Shown: piece after piece, positions 1 to 12,748 of the stretch | Layout of the letters: every line of letters begins with the position of its first letter | Position numbering within the stretch: position 1 is the first letter of the stretch | Assembly: GCA_022559985.1 (NCBI GenBank) | Contig: JAFJTR010000020.1 | Coordinates: 124,001-188,000, forward strand | Direction: 5' to 3' | DNA from: Parastagonospora avenae f. sp. tritici 18332-5 | Lineage: Eukaryota; Ascomycota; Dothideomycetes; Pleosporales; Phaeosphaeriaceae | Length of the DNA stretch: 64,000 nt | Notes under the pieces: generated by a model | Database searches by the model: none | The model's input: the letters and a program-made list of their open reading frames with translations, nothing else | What the model was told of the DNA's origin: nothing | Position numbers and translations under genes: made by a program

Positions 1-622
1 GACAATACTCAGCCGCATGCACGGCAAGGCTTAGACGTTAGCGCACTCATTTGCTTATCGCACATCTATGAGGATCGGCAAACACAGAAACCGCTCGATA
101 GCATTGATTCATGGCAAAAAGCGCTAGGAAAGGTCTTGCGTCAGATTGAAATGCCAACCGGGTGCAGTAGGTACGCAGGAGGTATACAAGCAAGAACAAT
201 TCGCAAAGATAGATCAGTGGCGCAACTGAACCATTAGCCTACCTACAAAGCCGACGCTGATATCCGCCACATCCCACAATTTACATCCGCGGGACGATCG
301 ATCCGCCTCTGCATGCAGAAGAACCACTCACGATTGCATCGGCTGCGTCCCGTGGCGCCTCTAGATCCGCGGAGCTAACACTTCATTAGGCAATCATGGC
401 CGTTGTACTACACGTAACTTAAATCCTCAGATCTCGAGGGAAAAACTGCACTTCTGCCGCGGCCAGTGATATATAACCTGGCGTGGAATGCAGGTCGTGT
501 ATGCCGGGCGTTTTTCTTGTCATGCTGAAGCGAGGTCGCATCGGGCACGTTCAGGGCGTAGGGAGTTAGTGGGTAAAATACCTTCAGGGCTTCTGGATAC
601 AATGTGCTGACGCTGTGGTAGG
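1..622. other. no gene recognised
   Basis: No open frame here looks like a known protein and no RNA gene was recognised. The right part is the likely promoter of the tyrosinase gene. Confidence 0.5.
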
Positions 623-629
623 TATAAAT
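623..629 (+). promoter_or_regulatory. candidate TATA box of tyrosinase gene
   Basis: TATAAAT lies 82 bp upstream of the tyrosinase ATG at 705, a usual distance for a fungal TATA element. Called from sequence match and position only. Confidence 0.4.
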
Positions 630-704
630 CAGACTGTCGCGCTTTGTTGTTGGTCCCTCGCATTACGCGCACCAGGTAGTTGGCCTTGAAGCTTCTTCGC
701 CACG

Positions 705-1997
705 ATGAAGATCGCAGTCATCACCGCTGTCCTCAGCGTTTCTGCAGCCGCAGTTCCTCTTGAGAGAGGGAGATCGGGCTACAAAAGTGATGAATTATTA
801 GTTACCGGGAACCGGAATCTCAGGGAATATTACTCGAAGAATCCTTATCCAACGACGGCTTGCACCTTAAAGAACGCGGCTGTTAGAAAAGAGTGGTGCG
901 TGCCTGTCTTCTCCCACCATAATATTCCCATGATACCATTTCGATGCTAATGCGCGCCCAGGAGCACTTTGTCCCCGAAAGAAAAGAAGGAATACATCAG
1001 TGCTGTCCAATGTCTTGCCAAAAAGCCAGCCAGAACTCCAAGCAGTATCGCCGCGGGCGCAAAGAACCGATATGACGATTTCGTCGCGACGCACATCAAT
1101 TCCACACTCTTCATCCACGGTACCGGCAACTTTCTGACCTGGCATCGGTATTTCACGTGGGCGTATGAGCGAGCGCTCAAGGACGAGTGCGGCTACAAGG
1201 GAACGCAGCCGTACTACCAGTGGGCATACTGGGCCGCTGATCCCGCAAAGTCCCCAGCACTCGATGGCTCTCCGACGTCGTTGGGCGGAGACGGCGCATA
1301 CATCGCTGGCAGGAATTCCACGTGTGTGCCTTCGCCGGCCCAATGCGGTGTGTCGATTCCGCCAGGAAACGGGGGCGGGTGTGTGACGAAAGGGCCATTC
1401 AAAGACTGGCAAGTAAACCTAGGCCCAGTCTCACCGGTCCTGACGGACATCAAACCCAATCCTGAATTTACAGGATTGGGGTACAATCCGCGATGCTTGA
1501 GAAGAGACGTTTCCAAAGCAGCGAGTTCAGGCTGGACAAAGGACAACGACATCGTCTCTTTAATCCAGGAGAACGCCGATTTTCTATCTTTCAGCACGAG
1601 GATGCAGGGAGATTTCTCCAATGGCTTTCTCGGCGTGCATACAGGTACCTCATCACCCCCATTCTTTCGTCAACCTCAATGCAACTAACTCCATACCCTA
1701 GGCGGCCACTTCACCGTCGGTGGCGATCCGGGAGGCGATCTCTTCGCATCTCCGGGAGACCCCTTCTTCTTTCTGCACCACGCCATGATCGATAGAACGT
1801 ACACTAACTGGCAGCACTTGAACCTGGCGAACAGGCAGTATGCGCTCGGCGGAACGATAACGCTTAACAACATGCCACCGAGTCGGAATGCATCGTTGAG
1901 CGATGAGATTGATTTGGGGTATGTTGGCGTGCCGGTTTCGACCATCAAGGAGACGGCGAATACCTTGGCTGGACCCTTTTGCTACATTTATGCGTAA
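705..1997 (+). CDS. tyrosinase (common central copper domain), secreted
   Basis: Predicted type-3 copper oxidase that hydroxylates or oxidises phenols to quinones. Exons are 705-895, 962-1644 and 1702-1997 (389 aa). The joins restore RKEWSTLSPKEK at intron 1 and HTGGHF at intron 2, both typical of fungal tyrosinases. Residues 1-17 look like a signal peptide. The CuA site is H108, H116 and H125 (IHGTGNFLTWHRYF region). The CuB site is H290 and H294 plus H317 in FFLHHAMIDR. The protein ends soon after the CuB domain, so it is the short secreted form without the long C-terminal lid domain of intracellular tyrosinases. Neighbours give no hint of a melanin cluster. The substrate cannot be read from the sequence. 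Confidence 0.9.
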
Positions 1998-2299
1998 GGT
2001 GGTGACAATCTCGATATACACGTAATCGAAGGCACGTGGACCCCTGAAGTTGGACATGATTCGATTGACTAGACTGGTATAAAACAATAAACAAGAAGTA
2101 GTGTAGTAGTAGAAGAAGAAGAGGAAGGAAAATATTCATAGGAATGTAGTCCAGGGCCATAGGATATCCGTCACTCCCACCATCCGCCCTATGCAAAACT
2201 ATACCTGCTCCCAAGCTTGACACTGTCCACCCACTCATCCACTTCCTTCTCTCCGCATAAACTCTCACACCCGCTTATTCTCCTTAGTCTGGTAGCCTT

Positions 2300-5200
2300 C
2301 TAAGCTCCCGGCGTGACACTGCTCCTATCTCTGCCTCGACTCAGAAGTTTCCTGCCACTGCTTTCCTTCTTGTCTGCTCGCGGGCTCGTGCTTCCCACCA
2401 TGCTCGTTGCATCAGCGTGCACAAAGGAGCTTTTGATGACTACCATGCCTTTACCGACACCCACGTTCTTCTCGCCGCCAGCGCCTTGGTCGTCGATGGT
2501 GAAAGTACCTTCGCCCAGTTCCTCGTCCCGGCCGAACTTCTTGTGGTCGACAACGGTAATTTTGAAGAACGCATCGGCGGTGCACGATGTCTTGAAGGTT
2601 TCCTCTGAAGCGTCAAACGAGACATTACCAGTAGTCGTCTTGTGATGATCCGTCTTATGTAGCTCCTTGTTACCGAGCTTAACGTGGACGCGAACATTGG
2701 TGTTTGCTGGAAAGCCATCAGCGCTGACGATCGAGATATTAGCAGTGCCAGCCTCGCCGCCACCAGGAGCGCCACTATCATTGAACCGGCTCGCAAAACT
2801 TTGCGCGCCCCAGCTCTTATGGCGGTGGTGATTTGGGGAAGGTTGGGGCGCGGAGCCGTCGCCTTCGATCGATATGATGGGAGTATCAGCGGACGGCCGA
2901 CCAGATGACGAGTCGGGCCGGTCAGAGCCATCTTCTTCGGTGGCGCCACGTGACTTTCTACGCTTAAAGCCACGGCCGAGGAATGTGCCTGCGCGGACGA
3001 CACCACCACCAACAAAAGCGGCACCTTTGCCGACGCCCTTGACAGGTGCACCGACGACTTTTCCTGGCAGAGCGAATGTGCCGGAGAATGTGCTTGAGCC
3101 TTGCCTTGATCGCACGACATAGTTGGGCTTGAAAAGCATGCGGAGACGAATGACACCCGACTTTCCGTCTAGTCCCAATGTAACCTCTTGAGGCGTGAAA
3201 GGTTCCAGTATTTCCAGGTTGATGGAAGATTTGCCCAGGAAGTCGGCCTTGTCGCCAAAATCCCAGTCGTATACGTTCACGACGAAGTCGGCGGCTGTTC
3301 GACTGCGTACCGGAACTTCAAAGTACTCGTTCCAAGCTGGGTGAAGCGTCTTCTTCTGCGTCTTCGTCTTGTACACCTCCTTGTCGTTGAGCATGAACTT
3401 GCAATACGGGTCCGAGAAGCCGTTGCGGTCGGCTGCTGGGAGGTCTGCAGCATCGAGAATGTCAACGCGGAGCGTGCCCTGGTTGTTGAAGGATTCGCTG
3501 GGATCCAGCCGCATCTTGACGGGAAGATACTTGAGGCTGACAGTGATCTTGTTGTCGTGACCATGCTTGTCCTTCAGGATCAATTGAGTCGGGGTGTACA
3601 AGCACCTTCGTAGCGTGTCAACAGTGTTGCCTGTAAGCTTAGCAATAACATGGTCCTCATCGCCATCGCCGTCTTTGTTGATATGTTCAATAAGCCGCAG
3701 AGTGATTTTCGAGAAGTCAAGCTCGCGGATCATAACGTCACCCACTGGATGCAATCAGCTATGCACTCAGGTAGTACAGCAATAACCATACCTTCGTTGA
3801 ATGTCATGTTTCTGTTCTTGATTTTCGCAGTCGAGTAGCTAGCATATGCCATGTCATCCATAAGGACATCAACATATGCGCCTGTGGTCGAGAATTCGCC
3901 GTCAATGAGCTTGAAGACGAGCAGACCAGATTCTATCAAATGTTAGCAAATACTTAAAACGAGGAAAAAAATACGGATGTAAAGCTGCAGGTCGGGGAGG
4001 ACCAACTCAACCAGCGATATCGCTCCGCATCTCCACCTAATAGGCGCAGCTTACCGTACTGCTGAAGGTCGTCAACAGTGAGCTTCAGCTTCTCAATCGC
4101 CTTCTTTTCCGGTGTTGTCTCATCTTGGTGTTCTTCATTGCGCTCAAGCGCCTTGGCCAGATCGCCTTCACTAGTTCTATGCGAGCTCGCAGTCTTCATG
4201 GAGGAAATAGTTCCTGCCGTCTCGGATCGAGTGACGGCCGCTCCCGATGCAGTCGAAACGGTTCGAGAATGGCCCTTTGCTGCATTGCTTCCGTTGGAAG
4301 TGACTGACAAAGGACGAGCGGCGCCTTCTAGTGTGGTAGCTTTCTCCTTCTCCTCTTCATCCTCTTCAGGATCCCAAGTTGGGTATGTAGGGTAGAATGA
4401 GCAAGTGTAGTTCAGCTTGCCCTTCTCGGCAGCGTGTCCGGCCATTCGAAGAGGTCCGGCGATCGGTTGCTTCTGCTCGTATGCAATATATTCGCCATTT
4501 TCGTCTTGCTTAACGAAATCACCAGCTAGAAGCTCGATGTGGCCGAGGGAGCGATCCTTACCCAGGTTCTCCTCATCCATGACTTCCAGCGTCAATTTTT
4601 CGCGAATAGTGTGAACTGGCACATACACCACCTCGTCCCAGTCAGGGTTGAGGTTGTTCTTGAAAGTAACGGTTCGACCCTTCTCGACGCCAGAGAGCAG
4701 AACACGAACATAGGGATCAGACTTGCCCAGCTTCTCGAGGTTGCGTAGATCGCGGGCACTCTGGAAGTGAAGTCTCATCACTCCGATGGGAGTAAGGTAA
4801 CCACCGGACGCTAGAGAGCCCTTCAGAGCGACGGGCTTCCAGTCGAGCTTCATCTTCACTCGACCAGTGTGCGCTCCGGCGAGATTATACCACTCGTGAC
4901 CCTTTGCCATGAGCTCTAGCATATCGTCGACGGCAATTTGGTAGGTTCCCAGTATAGGATCCGCAGCAAGATCGCGGTCGTCCTTGATGACCAAGCCAAG
5001 TTTCGCCTTCTTGCGATCGGTGATGAGCATCTCCTTAGTCGCATCTGGCCAGATGGGCTGGTTTGTTCGCTTCATGACACGAGACTTGTGCACTTCACGA
5101 CCGTTGAGGAGCAATACAGCGTAGGGACTGAGCTGGCCGACTATGCTCTTGCTGCCGTCCATGTCTTTGGCTTGCTCAACCGTGAATTTGATGATGCCGG

Positions 5201-6986
5201 TTCTAGACTCTGGTGGAGGCTCCTTGGTGCCATCATCTAGAGTCGTGCCCTCAAGAACAGGGAAGAAGCGCACATCAGCTTGGAGAATTCCGCGCGGTCG
5301 CCCACCAGACATGATCTCGAGGTGCATGTTCTCATGATCGGTGTCCTCCTCTAGCTGCTCGAGCGCAAATGTCGCGGTACCAAGCTCCTTGTCCTTCCGG
5401 ATATCGTTGTAGTCAAATAGGTTGATTGTCAACGAGTCCTTCAAGGAAGTGACAATAATGTTGACCGTCTCGTTCCAGCGTGGGTTTGCATTCTCATGGA
5501 CTGTCTTCGTCTTGGCCAAGACGTTGCGATTGTTAATCGACACCGTCGCATACGGATCGGGGGTGCCAGAGAATTTGTCAGGGTTCTTGAGACCCTGCGC
5601 GCCATGGAAGTGAACTTGAAGCACACCAATAGCCTGATCAACCGGATTGCCTGCAAGCATCTTCGCAATTTCGATGGGGAACACATTGGGGTCGTACATC
5701 ATGGGGCCGAGATTGGCATGGATCTGCTCCTGAATGAAAGACTCAAGCCCGGGGATGAAGTTGATGTCAAATCCAAACGTCTCGCCGCCCAAAGGCTTGC
5801 ATACGTAGTCGATGGTTGGGCGCTCCAGGAAGCACATCTCGACCTTCTCGATGTGCGGGAATGGCAGCTGAAGCTTAAACTTGAGGCGCATCATGCCAGA
5901 GAAAGCCATGTCCTCAACAATGACATCTAAGCCCTTGCTGACCAGACCCTTGCCAATACGGATTTCCAGCACAACCTTGGGGTTGATCTTGTTCTTGATC
6001 TGCCTCGAAGTGAGATCAGCCGTGTCGTTTGGCGTGAAGCTGAACTTCCAGTCCATGAGAACTATGTCGTCCTGCGTCTTCGGGTATGTCTTCACGTGCT
6101 CGAGGCGCGGTGGCTTCGTTCCAAGCACAAACGTCTTCATCTTCAAGCTGTCGAGAAAAGCCGGGGTCGAAGTCGACAGCACCTGGTCCACGGAGCCCAC
6201 AATGGTGTCGCACAGCACCGGAGCGTAAATGGGCCAGAACTTGACGAGGAAGCTGTTGATCCACTCCAGGCTCTCTGTGTCCGTCTCCAGCTTGTTCTTG
6301 GCCATCTCGCGGTTGAGGTCGTCTCGAGCATTGCGACGCACGCGACGGATCGAGGTTCGGTAGTATGTGCCACATACGGCCATGATGATCATGACCCATC
6401 CCAGACCGCCGCCCAGGACGCCTATGACCCAGGTGCTTAGACAGGCGAAGATGATAACGCCCGTGTTGTGGTACCAGTCACCGTAGAACTTGTCTTCTAT
6501 GCGGCCCTCGAGCCATGTCTGGTGGTCGAGCATTGTGCCGTCGTCCTGGTCCTTGTCTTCGGAGCCAGGCATGCCGAAGCGTGGGGCCCATCCCACACGC
6601 CCCCATCGCGCGTCTTCGTCGAGCTCTGGCGCATGGCCATTCGCTTTCTCGCCATTCGCAGTTGGTGGGTCAATGGCGCTGGCCTTGGTGGGGGTGGGGA
6701 GATCGTATGGGAGAGGAGCGCCTGATTCGTCTGCGTCGGAAACCAAGGCGGTGGCATTCTTGTTCCGCTCGTGGTGGAAGCCGGGCGGCACTCGTGCTCG
6801 TGCCTGGGCGCGTTTCTCCTCTGGGCTGGCGTCGGGGTCGAACTGGAAAGCTGCGCTGCCGCCTTTGCGAGCTTCCTCCACGGCCGTTTTTTCTGCCTGC
6901 TCCGCCGTAACGCTCGAATTGGCGTCGCGGGCAGCCTCAAAGGCACCCTCTGTCTTCAGCTCGTTGGCGCGCGCCTCGGTAGCCAT
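2300..6986 (-). CDS. tricalbin-like SMP/multi-C2 membrane-tethering protein
   Basis: Three exons, 6986-4055, 3932-3792 and 3744-2300, give 1505 aa. A hydrophobic hairpin at about residues 170-208 (GVLGGGLGWVMIIMAV) anchors the protein in the ER. It is followed by an SMP lipid-transfer domain (about 230-440) and then several C2 domains (about 465-590, 630-760, 775-900). Exon 3 holds a further C2 domain (about 1110-1230, with SDPYCKF and Asp-rich calcium loops) and a C2-like C-terminus. This is the layout of yeast Tcb1-3 and extended synaptotagmins, which hold the ER to the plasma membrane and move lipids. Both introns lie between C2 modules. The start is the first ATG of a long open frame with a charged, Ala-rich N-terminus. 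The gene is convergent with the tyrosinase, with about 300 bp between stops. Confidence 0.92.
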
Positions 6987-8225
6987 GTTGACGATAATCA
7001 GCGGACGCCGACCCGCTGTGGTTTCGGGGCAGGACGATGGGCGTGCAATTGGGCGGTTTGCAGCCCGGTTGGAGGTTGTGAATCAGAAATCACGTCGCAG
7101 TGAGAATGCTCAACAGATAAACACCGCCGAGCTCCACGTCGCTATCGTGTGCAGCCACAAACCTGCTTCCGTTAGTCTAGCCGCATGCTACCATCTCCTG
7201 CAGATGGCTGGCACTGACCTCCCCACTCGAACGATTCACCAATTGGGCGTCACCGGAGATGCGGCTGCGTGCGGCTGAAGTCGTGAATCTACAACCGGGC
7301 CCGCTAAGGGAATCAATGAATGAACGAATGAATGAATGTAGGAGTGGATGGATGAGTGAATGGCTCTGCTGACAATGTTGAGGTTGTGGAGCTATTGATC
7401 GGCCACGATGCGCCGAAGAGAGAAGCTTTCCACCGTGCCGGAACACCCTGGAGATTATGACGTGTTGCTCTGTCCCCCCGGTCTGATCAGCCTGCACTGC
7501 CACCTCTCGTCTGAATTACAGTATCTGATCCTCAGGGGTTCTCTGTCAAAACAAGCGAACCTCGACGAGACACTATCAAGAGCTAGCCATAGCTCGACGG
7601 ATGGCGTCCACAGATCCACGTCTTGGTGCTCAAGCACGTGTCAGCACCGTCGGCACCACCGGGCATATCGCCGCACCATTAAGAGACACGCAATACCAAG
7701 ACGTATGCTCGGCCACAATAATCAAGTTCGACGCAATTCCAGCTCCCCATGAGCTGACAACTGTCATCTGCCGCCCTATGCAAGTCTCAGCTCTACGGCT
7801 ATCGATCGGCGGGCTCGCTTCTGCAACATCCACGCGCGCTGGCGCCACATGTGTTACACGGCCACATCACTGTGTACTGCATCAACCACTTCACAGTGCA
7901 CACGCCTGCGCATCCAAAACTTGTTTGAAAACTGCTTGTGCCATGTCTCAGACATTGTCACTGTCTTTGTCTGCGGTGACAATAGTGGCCTTTGTGACTA
8001 TAACGAAATGCATATGTGCGCCCAGGTAAAAATTGTCTGGCAGTCAAAGACGACTTTGCACGGGTATCTAGAATATTTTCAGAGCAAGTCGCGCCTGAGG
8101 GTATTGAGCTACACCACACCTCGCGCCACAAAAGATCCAGACCCATCCCCAGATTCTCCCGCGACCCACAAGTCCACACTAAAAGCCTGGGGCATCAAAC
8201 CTTTCCTCCGCGGGGCCCGTCAAAA
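6987..8225. other. intergenic: tricalbin promoter and DUF7514 gene 3' flank
   Basis: About 1.2 kb. Open frames on the plus strand at 7408-8229 are short, overlap each other and resemble no family. I see no gene here. Confidence 0.5.
7315..7338. repeat. short degenerate GAAT tetranucleotide repeat
   Basis: An imperfect run of GAAT/GAAC units (aatgaatgaacgaatgaatg) sits in the upstream flank of the tricalbin gene. Confidence 0.6.
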
Positions 8226-10087
8226 CTAGAATTCCTTCAACATTCGAACAAGTCTTCCCCCTACGCCCTCCCTGCTAAACTCTTTAGTAAGGTCCGCTTG
8301 CAACTGGATATCTCCTGCCAGAGACACCGTCTTGTACTCCACCTTGAACATACCTGTGCATTCTGCGATCCCGATCTCTTTCCCTACTGTGATCTCGCGA
8401 GCGATCATAGTGCCCCCGGTCATCCCAATCTGCATTCTTGCCGCCGTCTCGACTCGCATCTCGATCGTCCCAGTCATCCTTCACACGATCGTGACTCCGT
8501 GTTCGAGCTGTATCGCGTTCGCCTTGTCGTTCCCGGGGGTATGCTGCGTCTTCGGTCGATCGACGGCGGTGCCTGGAGCGATGGCTACTGCCCGTCCCCA
8601 TGTCGTAGGATATTGTCTCTCTTTCGCGGTCTCGATCTCGATCTCGTTCGCGGTCGCGGTCACGATGATGATCGCGAGAATATGGCGGGTCAGCCTCTCG
8701 TGGCGGACTGACAGGGCCGGCCCACCTGAGATTCTGTGGAACAGGTCGGTAGTTTGTTACCCGTGCAGGCATCGTGGGCCTTCTGTCATAGTGATTACGC
8801 GCCTCCATTTGCGCCACTTGAGTCGCAAACAAAGGTGACTTGGTTGGCCCATAGACTGGTTGCGGAGAGGTAGCTTTAGAGGACGACCGACTTCCCGGAT
8901 ACTGCGCGTGTGAACCACGACGATCGCCTTCGTAATACGTGGGGAAGTAATCGCGAGGCGGCGTGGGGTCTTGGGGCCTGCGCGGTGGCAGTTCTGGTGT
9001 TCGCCGTGGCGAAGGTAGGTGCTCCTCGTCTGACTCCGAGTCTGTATCTGGCAGCGAGTCGTCTCGTCGGGGTCGTCGAGGACGCTTGTGCACGCTATAT
9101 CGTGATGACGGCGGGTTGGTTGCAATTGGGGTCGCATCTTCGTCCGAATGGCTATCGCTGTCGTACCGCCCCGGTATGCTCTTCTTCCGATTTTTAAAAG
9201 GGTTCAGCATGTGTCGTACTCTGGACGTGACTGCCTCGGCGCCGATGGGGTAGATTGCGTCTTGTTTGGAGACATGGCGCATGAAGCCCGGCCGAGGTCG
9301 AGCTTTGCGGTACATGGGATCTTCAAAGTACTTGAAAGCGCCATTGCGCTCATCAGCAGAAGAACCATCTCCATCTGTTGAGATTCGCGGGCCTGCTTCA
9401 GCAGCTATGCGTGCCCTGGCCGCCTCTTCTTCTGCTTCTCTCTTGAGTCTGGTAGCGACTCCTTCGTACCACGTCTCCATTGCATCGTCTGGCTTGTCTG
9501 GAAAGCATTCTTTGGGCAGCACTTTGGGGAAGAGGCCGCCCGAGGCTGGATCCACCACGTCGTACTTTTCCACCGCCCTCTGCAAGAAGGACACATGCTC
9601 TTCCGGGCCCAGTAGCAGTTGAATCGTCTGCCATGTCACGAAACCCTGCTTCTTGAGCGCAGGTATGCTTGGGGCAGAATAGCCGTCGTCGGTGGGGGCG
9701 GGTTGGAGGCTATGGAAGGCGCCGAGGGAGCGATAGATGAATGCGATCGAAGATGGCGGCGTGTCTTTGAAGAGGACATCGTAGTTGCCACCGACGTCGC
9801 GATACCAAGCTGCGATTTGCGACGGGGTGAGGTCTGGCGATTCACTGGGTTCGAACTTGCGGCTCTACAGTGGCATGGTCAGCCATGGGGCCTGCGACAG
9901 CTATGCGCGCCTTGAACGCTCCATAACTTACAATCAGGTCTGCAATCCCCTTGAGCAGGCGGTCTAGCAGTGGTGTGCCGCATTTGTCTGGTTTGAATAG
10001 ATAGCCCCAGTACTCGTAGGCTTCACGTTGTGTCGCGTCTATATTGGCAGCATGCTGCTCTTGATTCTGGTGCGCTTCTGAAGCCAT
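8226..10087 (-). CDS. DUF7514-type fungal protein with RD/RE-rich tail
   Basis: Three exons, 10087-9932, 9864-8354 and 8274-8226, give 571 aa. The first ~190 residues (AYEYWGYLFKPDKCGTPLLD onwards, through FIYRSLGAFHSLQPAP and TIQLLLGPEEH) form a conserved domain found in Pezizomycotina, which I recall as DUF7514. The function is unknown. The rest is disordered, with Arg/Pro/Ser stretches and an RD/RE dipeptide tract like those of RNA-processing proteins. The last intron (8353-8275) is inferred from a GTATGT donor, a TACTAAAG branch point and a TTTAG acceptor. Without it the frame stops at 8284. The spliced tail (SREGVGGRLVRMLKEF) looks more natural, so I prefer it. Confidence 0.75.
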
Positions 10088-10767
10088 AACATCGATTAGC
10101 GATTACAGGCGAAGCGCTCCAGGCCGGTCATATGCGTGCGCTCGTGCAGACCAAGGGAGGTTGGGCGCTCGTGAAGCTGGGGCGTGGCACCGAGACCGAG
10201 ATGCCCCGCGATGGATGATCCTTGAAGTCGTGCAACGCGAGATGCGGAACGCGATGGGCAGGGAGGAGCCGCTGCTTATGCATTTGCATTCAAAACAGGA
10301 CGGCCTGTCTCAAGGCAAATGCATACCGGGCATGCGCCACGCAGCTGACTGGACGACTGCGCCTTTACCATGTGCAGGAACCTGTTGATAGCGGATGCCT
10401 CTGGTTCGCAGCTCAGTGGCTTGTCATGGTTCTCCCGTCGGACGTCTGACATCACCGTTGGGCATTTGCAGAACTGCCCGAGTGGGCCGCAAGGCTGAGC
10501 ACACGGAAATTTTTCAGGCAGCAGTCGGAACAAGACACAATTTGAGCAACATGTTAGAACAAATTTGATGCTGGGTATGTAGATTGATTTTTTCTATTAC
10601 GGTTGTAAGGTGTCAGGAGCGTGTACCTTGACGCCCCCTAGCATCCTCGAGAATTATTTCCATCAGCTACTGTTAAATGCATGCATGTCATCCCTCATGA
10701 TGGATCGCCCAACGGAGATCTCTATCCTCATAAATCTACTCGAAATTGCAAAATCGTATCGGCACGC
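10088..10767. other. intergenic, nothing recognised
   Basis: This lies between the start of the DUF7514 gene and the 3' end of UGP1, both on the minus strand. It should hold the UGP1 3' UTR and the DUF7514 promoter. No coding signal was seen. Confidence 0.5.
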
Positions 10768-12748
10768 TCAGTGCTCGAGCAACCTCAGCGAACCTTGGAC
10801 GACCACGTTCTCGAGAACGGAACCCGGGGGGATGTCGATCGTCGAGCCCTCGGTCGCAACAATGATGACAGTGCCCTTGAGCGTGACACCGCGGCCGAGG
10901 TTGACCGGTCCGGTAATGGTGAGATGGTCAAGCTCGACGATCTTAGGGATGGAAGGAATGCGAGACTGGAAGCTCGACACCTTCTTGAAATCGCTGCCAA
11001 GCTTGATCAAGGGGGCAGGGCCGAAGCGGTTGGGGTCAATCACCAGCTGGCCGTGCTGGAGAGTGTAGAGGTCAGACTTGACAAGCATGAGATCTGAGCA
11101 GGTCTTGACGGGCAAGAATCGCCGCCTGGGAACATTGACACCGTGTGCATTCTTGAAATGCTTGATAGCGGCACCAACAGCCGTCTCGAGCTGCAGAACA
11201 GAAATGTCGGCCTCGCCCTTCTTGTCGGCAGGGATAGACTTGCCGTTGGGAATGATCTCCATGGCAAGCTCGTTGGCCTCGACAACGCGCTTGATGGCAG
11301 CCACGTCCATCCAGATGTTGTTGGTGTTGAAGTACTTGAATTTCTTGATGGACTTGAACTCGTTGACGTGCTCCTTGGGGACCTGGGCAATTTCAAGCAG
11401 ACGGACGGAGCCCTCGTAGTCGATGATGGTACCACCCTTGACGTCAGCCTTGGTCTTGTCCGTCAGCTCCATAATGTACTCGGCCTTGGAGTCGACCATG
11501 TGCTGGAGGATACGGAGATCGACAACAGCACCCAAGTTATCAGCGTTGGACAAAAATATGATCTCAATGCCACGCTCGAGGAGCTTGTCGAGCATGCCAG
11601 TGTTGTACAGCGACTCGAAAACGTCACCGTGACCGGGGGGGTACCAGTTGGCAATGTCTGAGGCGTTGTTCTTGGGCGCGGGCAGCAGCGAATCCTTGAG
11701 GATACGTGGGTAGCGCGACTGGTTGAAGGTGAGGATGTCGATGTTGTGTCCCTCGTACTTCTTGATGATGCTCGCCGTGTCGGTATCGGTGTTGAACGAG
11801 TTCATCAGGACGAACGGCACGTTGACATCGTATGTGCGGTTGAGATACTCAATCTGGCGTACGGACAAGTCGAGGAAAGACATGCCATCGCGGACCTCGA
11901 TGACAGACTTAGGGCCAACGCAGCCCATGGAGGTACCGAGACCACCGTTGAGCTTGACGACCGCCAACTTGTTCAGGTATTCGACGGCCTCGGAGTTGGC
12001 CAAGTCATCGTAGTTGACGACCTGCTCGGCCTTCGGGGGCGCGATGCGGTTCCAGTCGATGGCAGTGCCCTTGGCCTTGTCGTTGAGGTATCGTCGGAAC
12101 AGGGCGAAGAAGTTGTCCATTTCCGTCTCGAAGTACTATGCGGGGTCAGCGTACGTTCGCGTGACGTACGTGCACTTTGCCATATCCGTCACTGGCGGCG
12201 AGAAGCTCATGCGAGTCTCGCCGAGATCCCATGAGAGACAGCGGGGTGTGCTTAGGGTTTTGCTCACCTTCTTCTCGGCGGGGTCCTCGACAGTGTCGGC
12301 GAGCTTGTTGAGGGCATTTCGCATCTGCGAAGCCGCAACGTTGGTAGATGTGTTCTCGAAGGCCTACATGGACGAATGTGTTAGTGAAATTGTTCATTGT
12401 CCGTCGAATATCTTCTCGGATTGCGTTGCATTCCCGGAATTGGTGATGGAGAAGCTGCTAGCCGTGGGAGTGGGGATGCGCGTTGAACAAAGGAGGCCAT
12501 CCAGCTCCCAACAGCTGTTCGAGCAGTGCTGTGTAGAAGCACTTGCGAAAAGAATAATGCAGCAAATTCGTAGAAACCAGCGTGCAACCACAAGGCTGCC
12601 ACTGCAGTTGCAACACCGCATGAACAAGGGGCCTACTTACCACGTGGGACTGCGACTTGCCGTGGTGGCGCTGCGAGTTGAAGCCGCCCTCATCCTTGCC
12701 AGCGGCAGAGGAAGGCTTAAGGTGCGACGGAATTGCGCGAGAGGCCAT
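10768..12748 (-). CDS. UGP1: UTP-glucose-1-phosphate uridylyltransferase
   Basis: Makes UDP-glucose from UTP and glucose-1-phosphate in the cytosol, feeding glucan, glycogen, trehalose and galactose metabolism. Exons are 12748-12641, 12363-12268 and 12135-10768 (523 aa), with all introns in phase 0. The nucleotide-binding loop [12 protein letters not shown] lies at about residue 130. Further family blocks are [38 protein letters not shown] and a C-terminal beta-helix region ([14 protein letters not shown]). The length matches eukaryotic UGPases. The N-terminal exon ([14 protein letters not shown]) is Ser/Arg-rich and disordered, as in other fungal homologues. Long introns between small 5' exons are common in fungal housekeeping genes. 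Confidence 0.95.

Noticed and set aside
7408..8229. Several plus-strand frames upstream of the tricalbin gene
   Set aside because: Short, mutually overlapping and without family resemblance. Treated as chance frames in promoter DNA.
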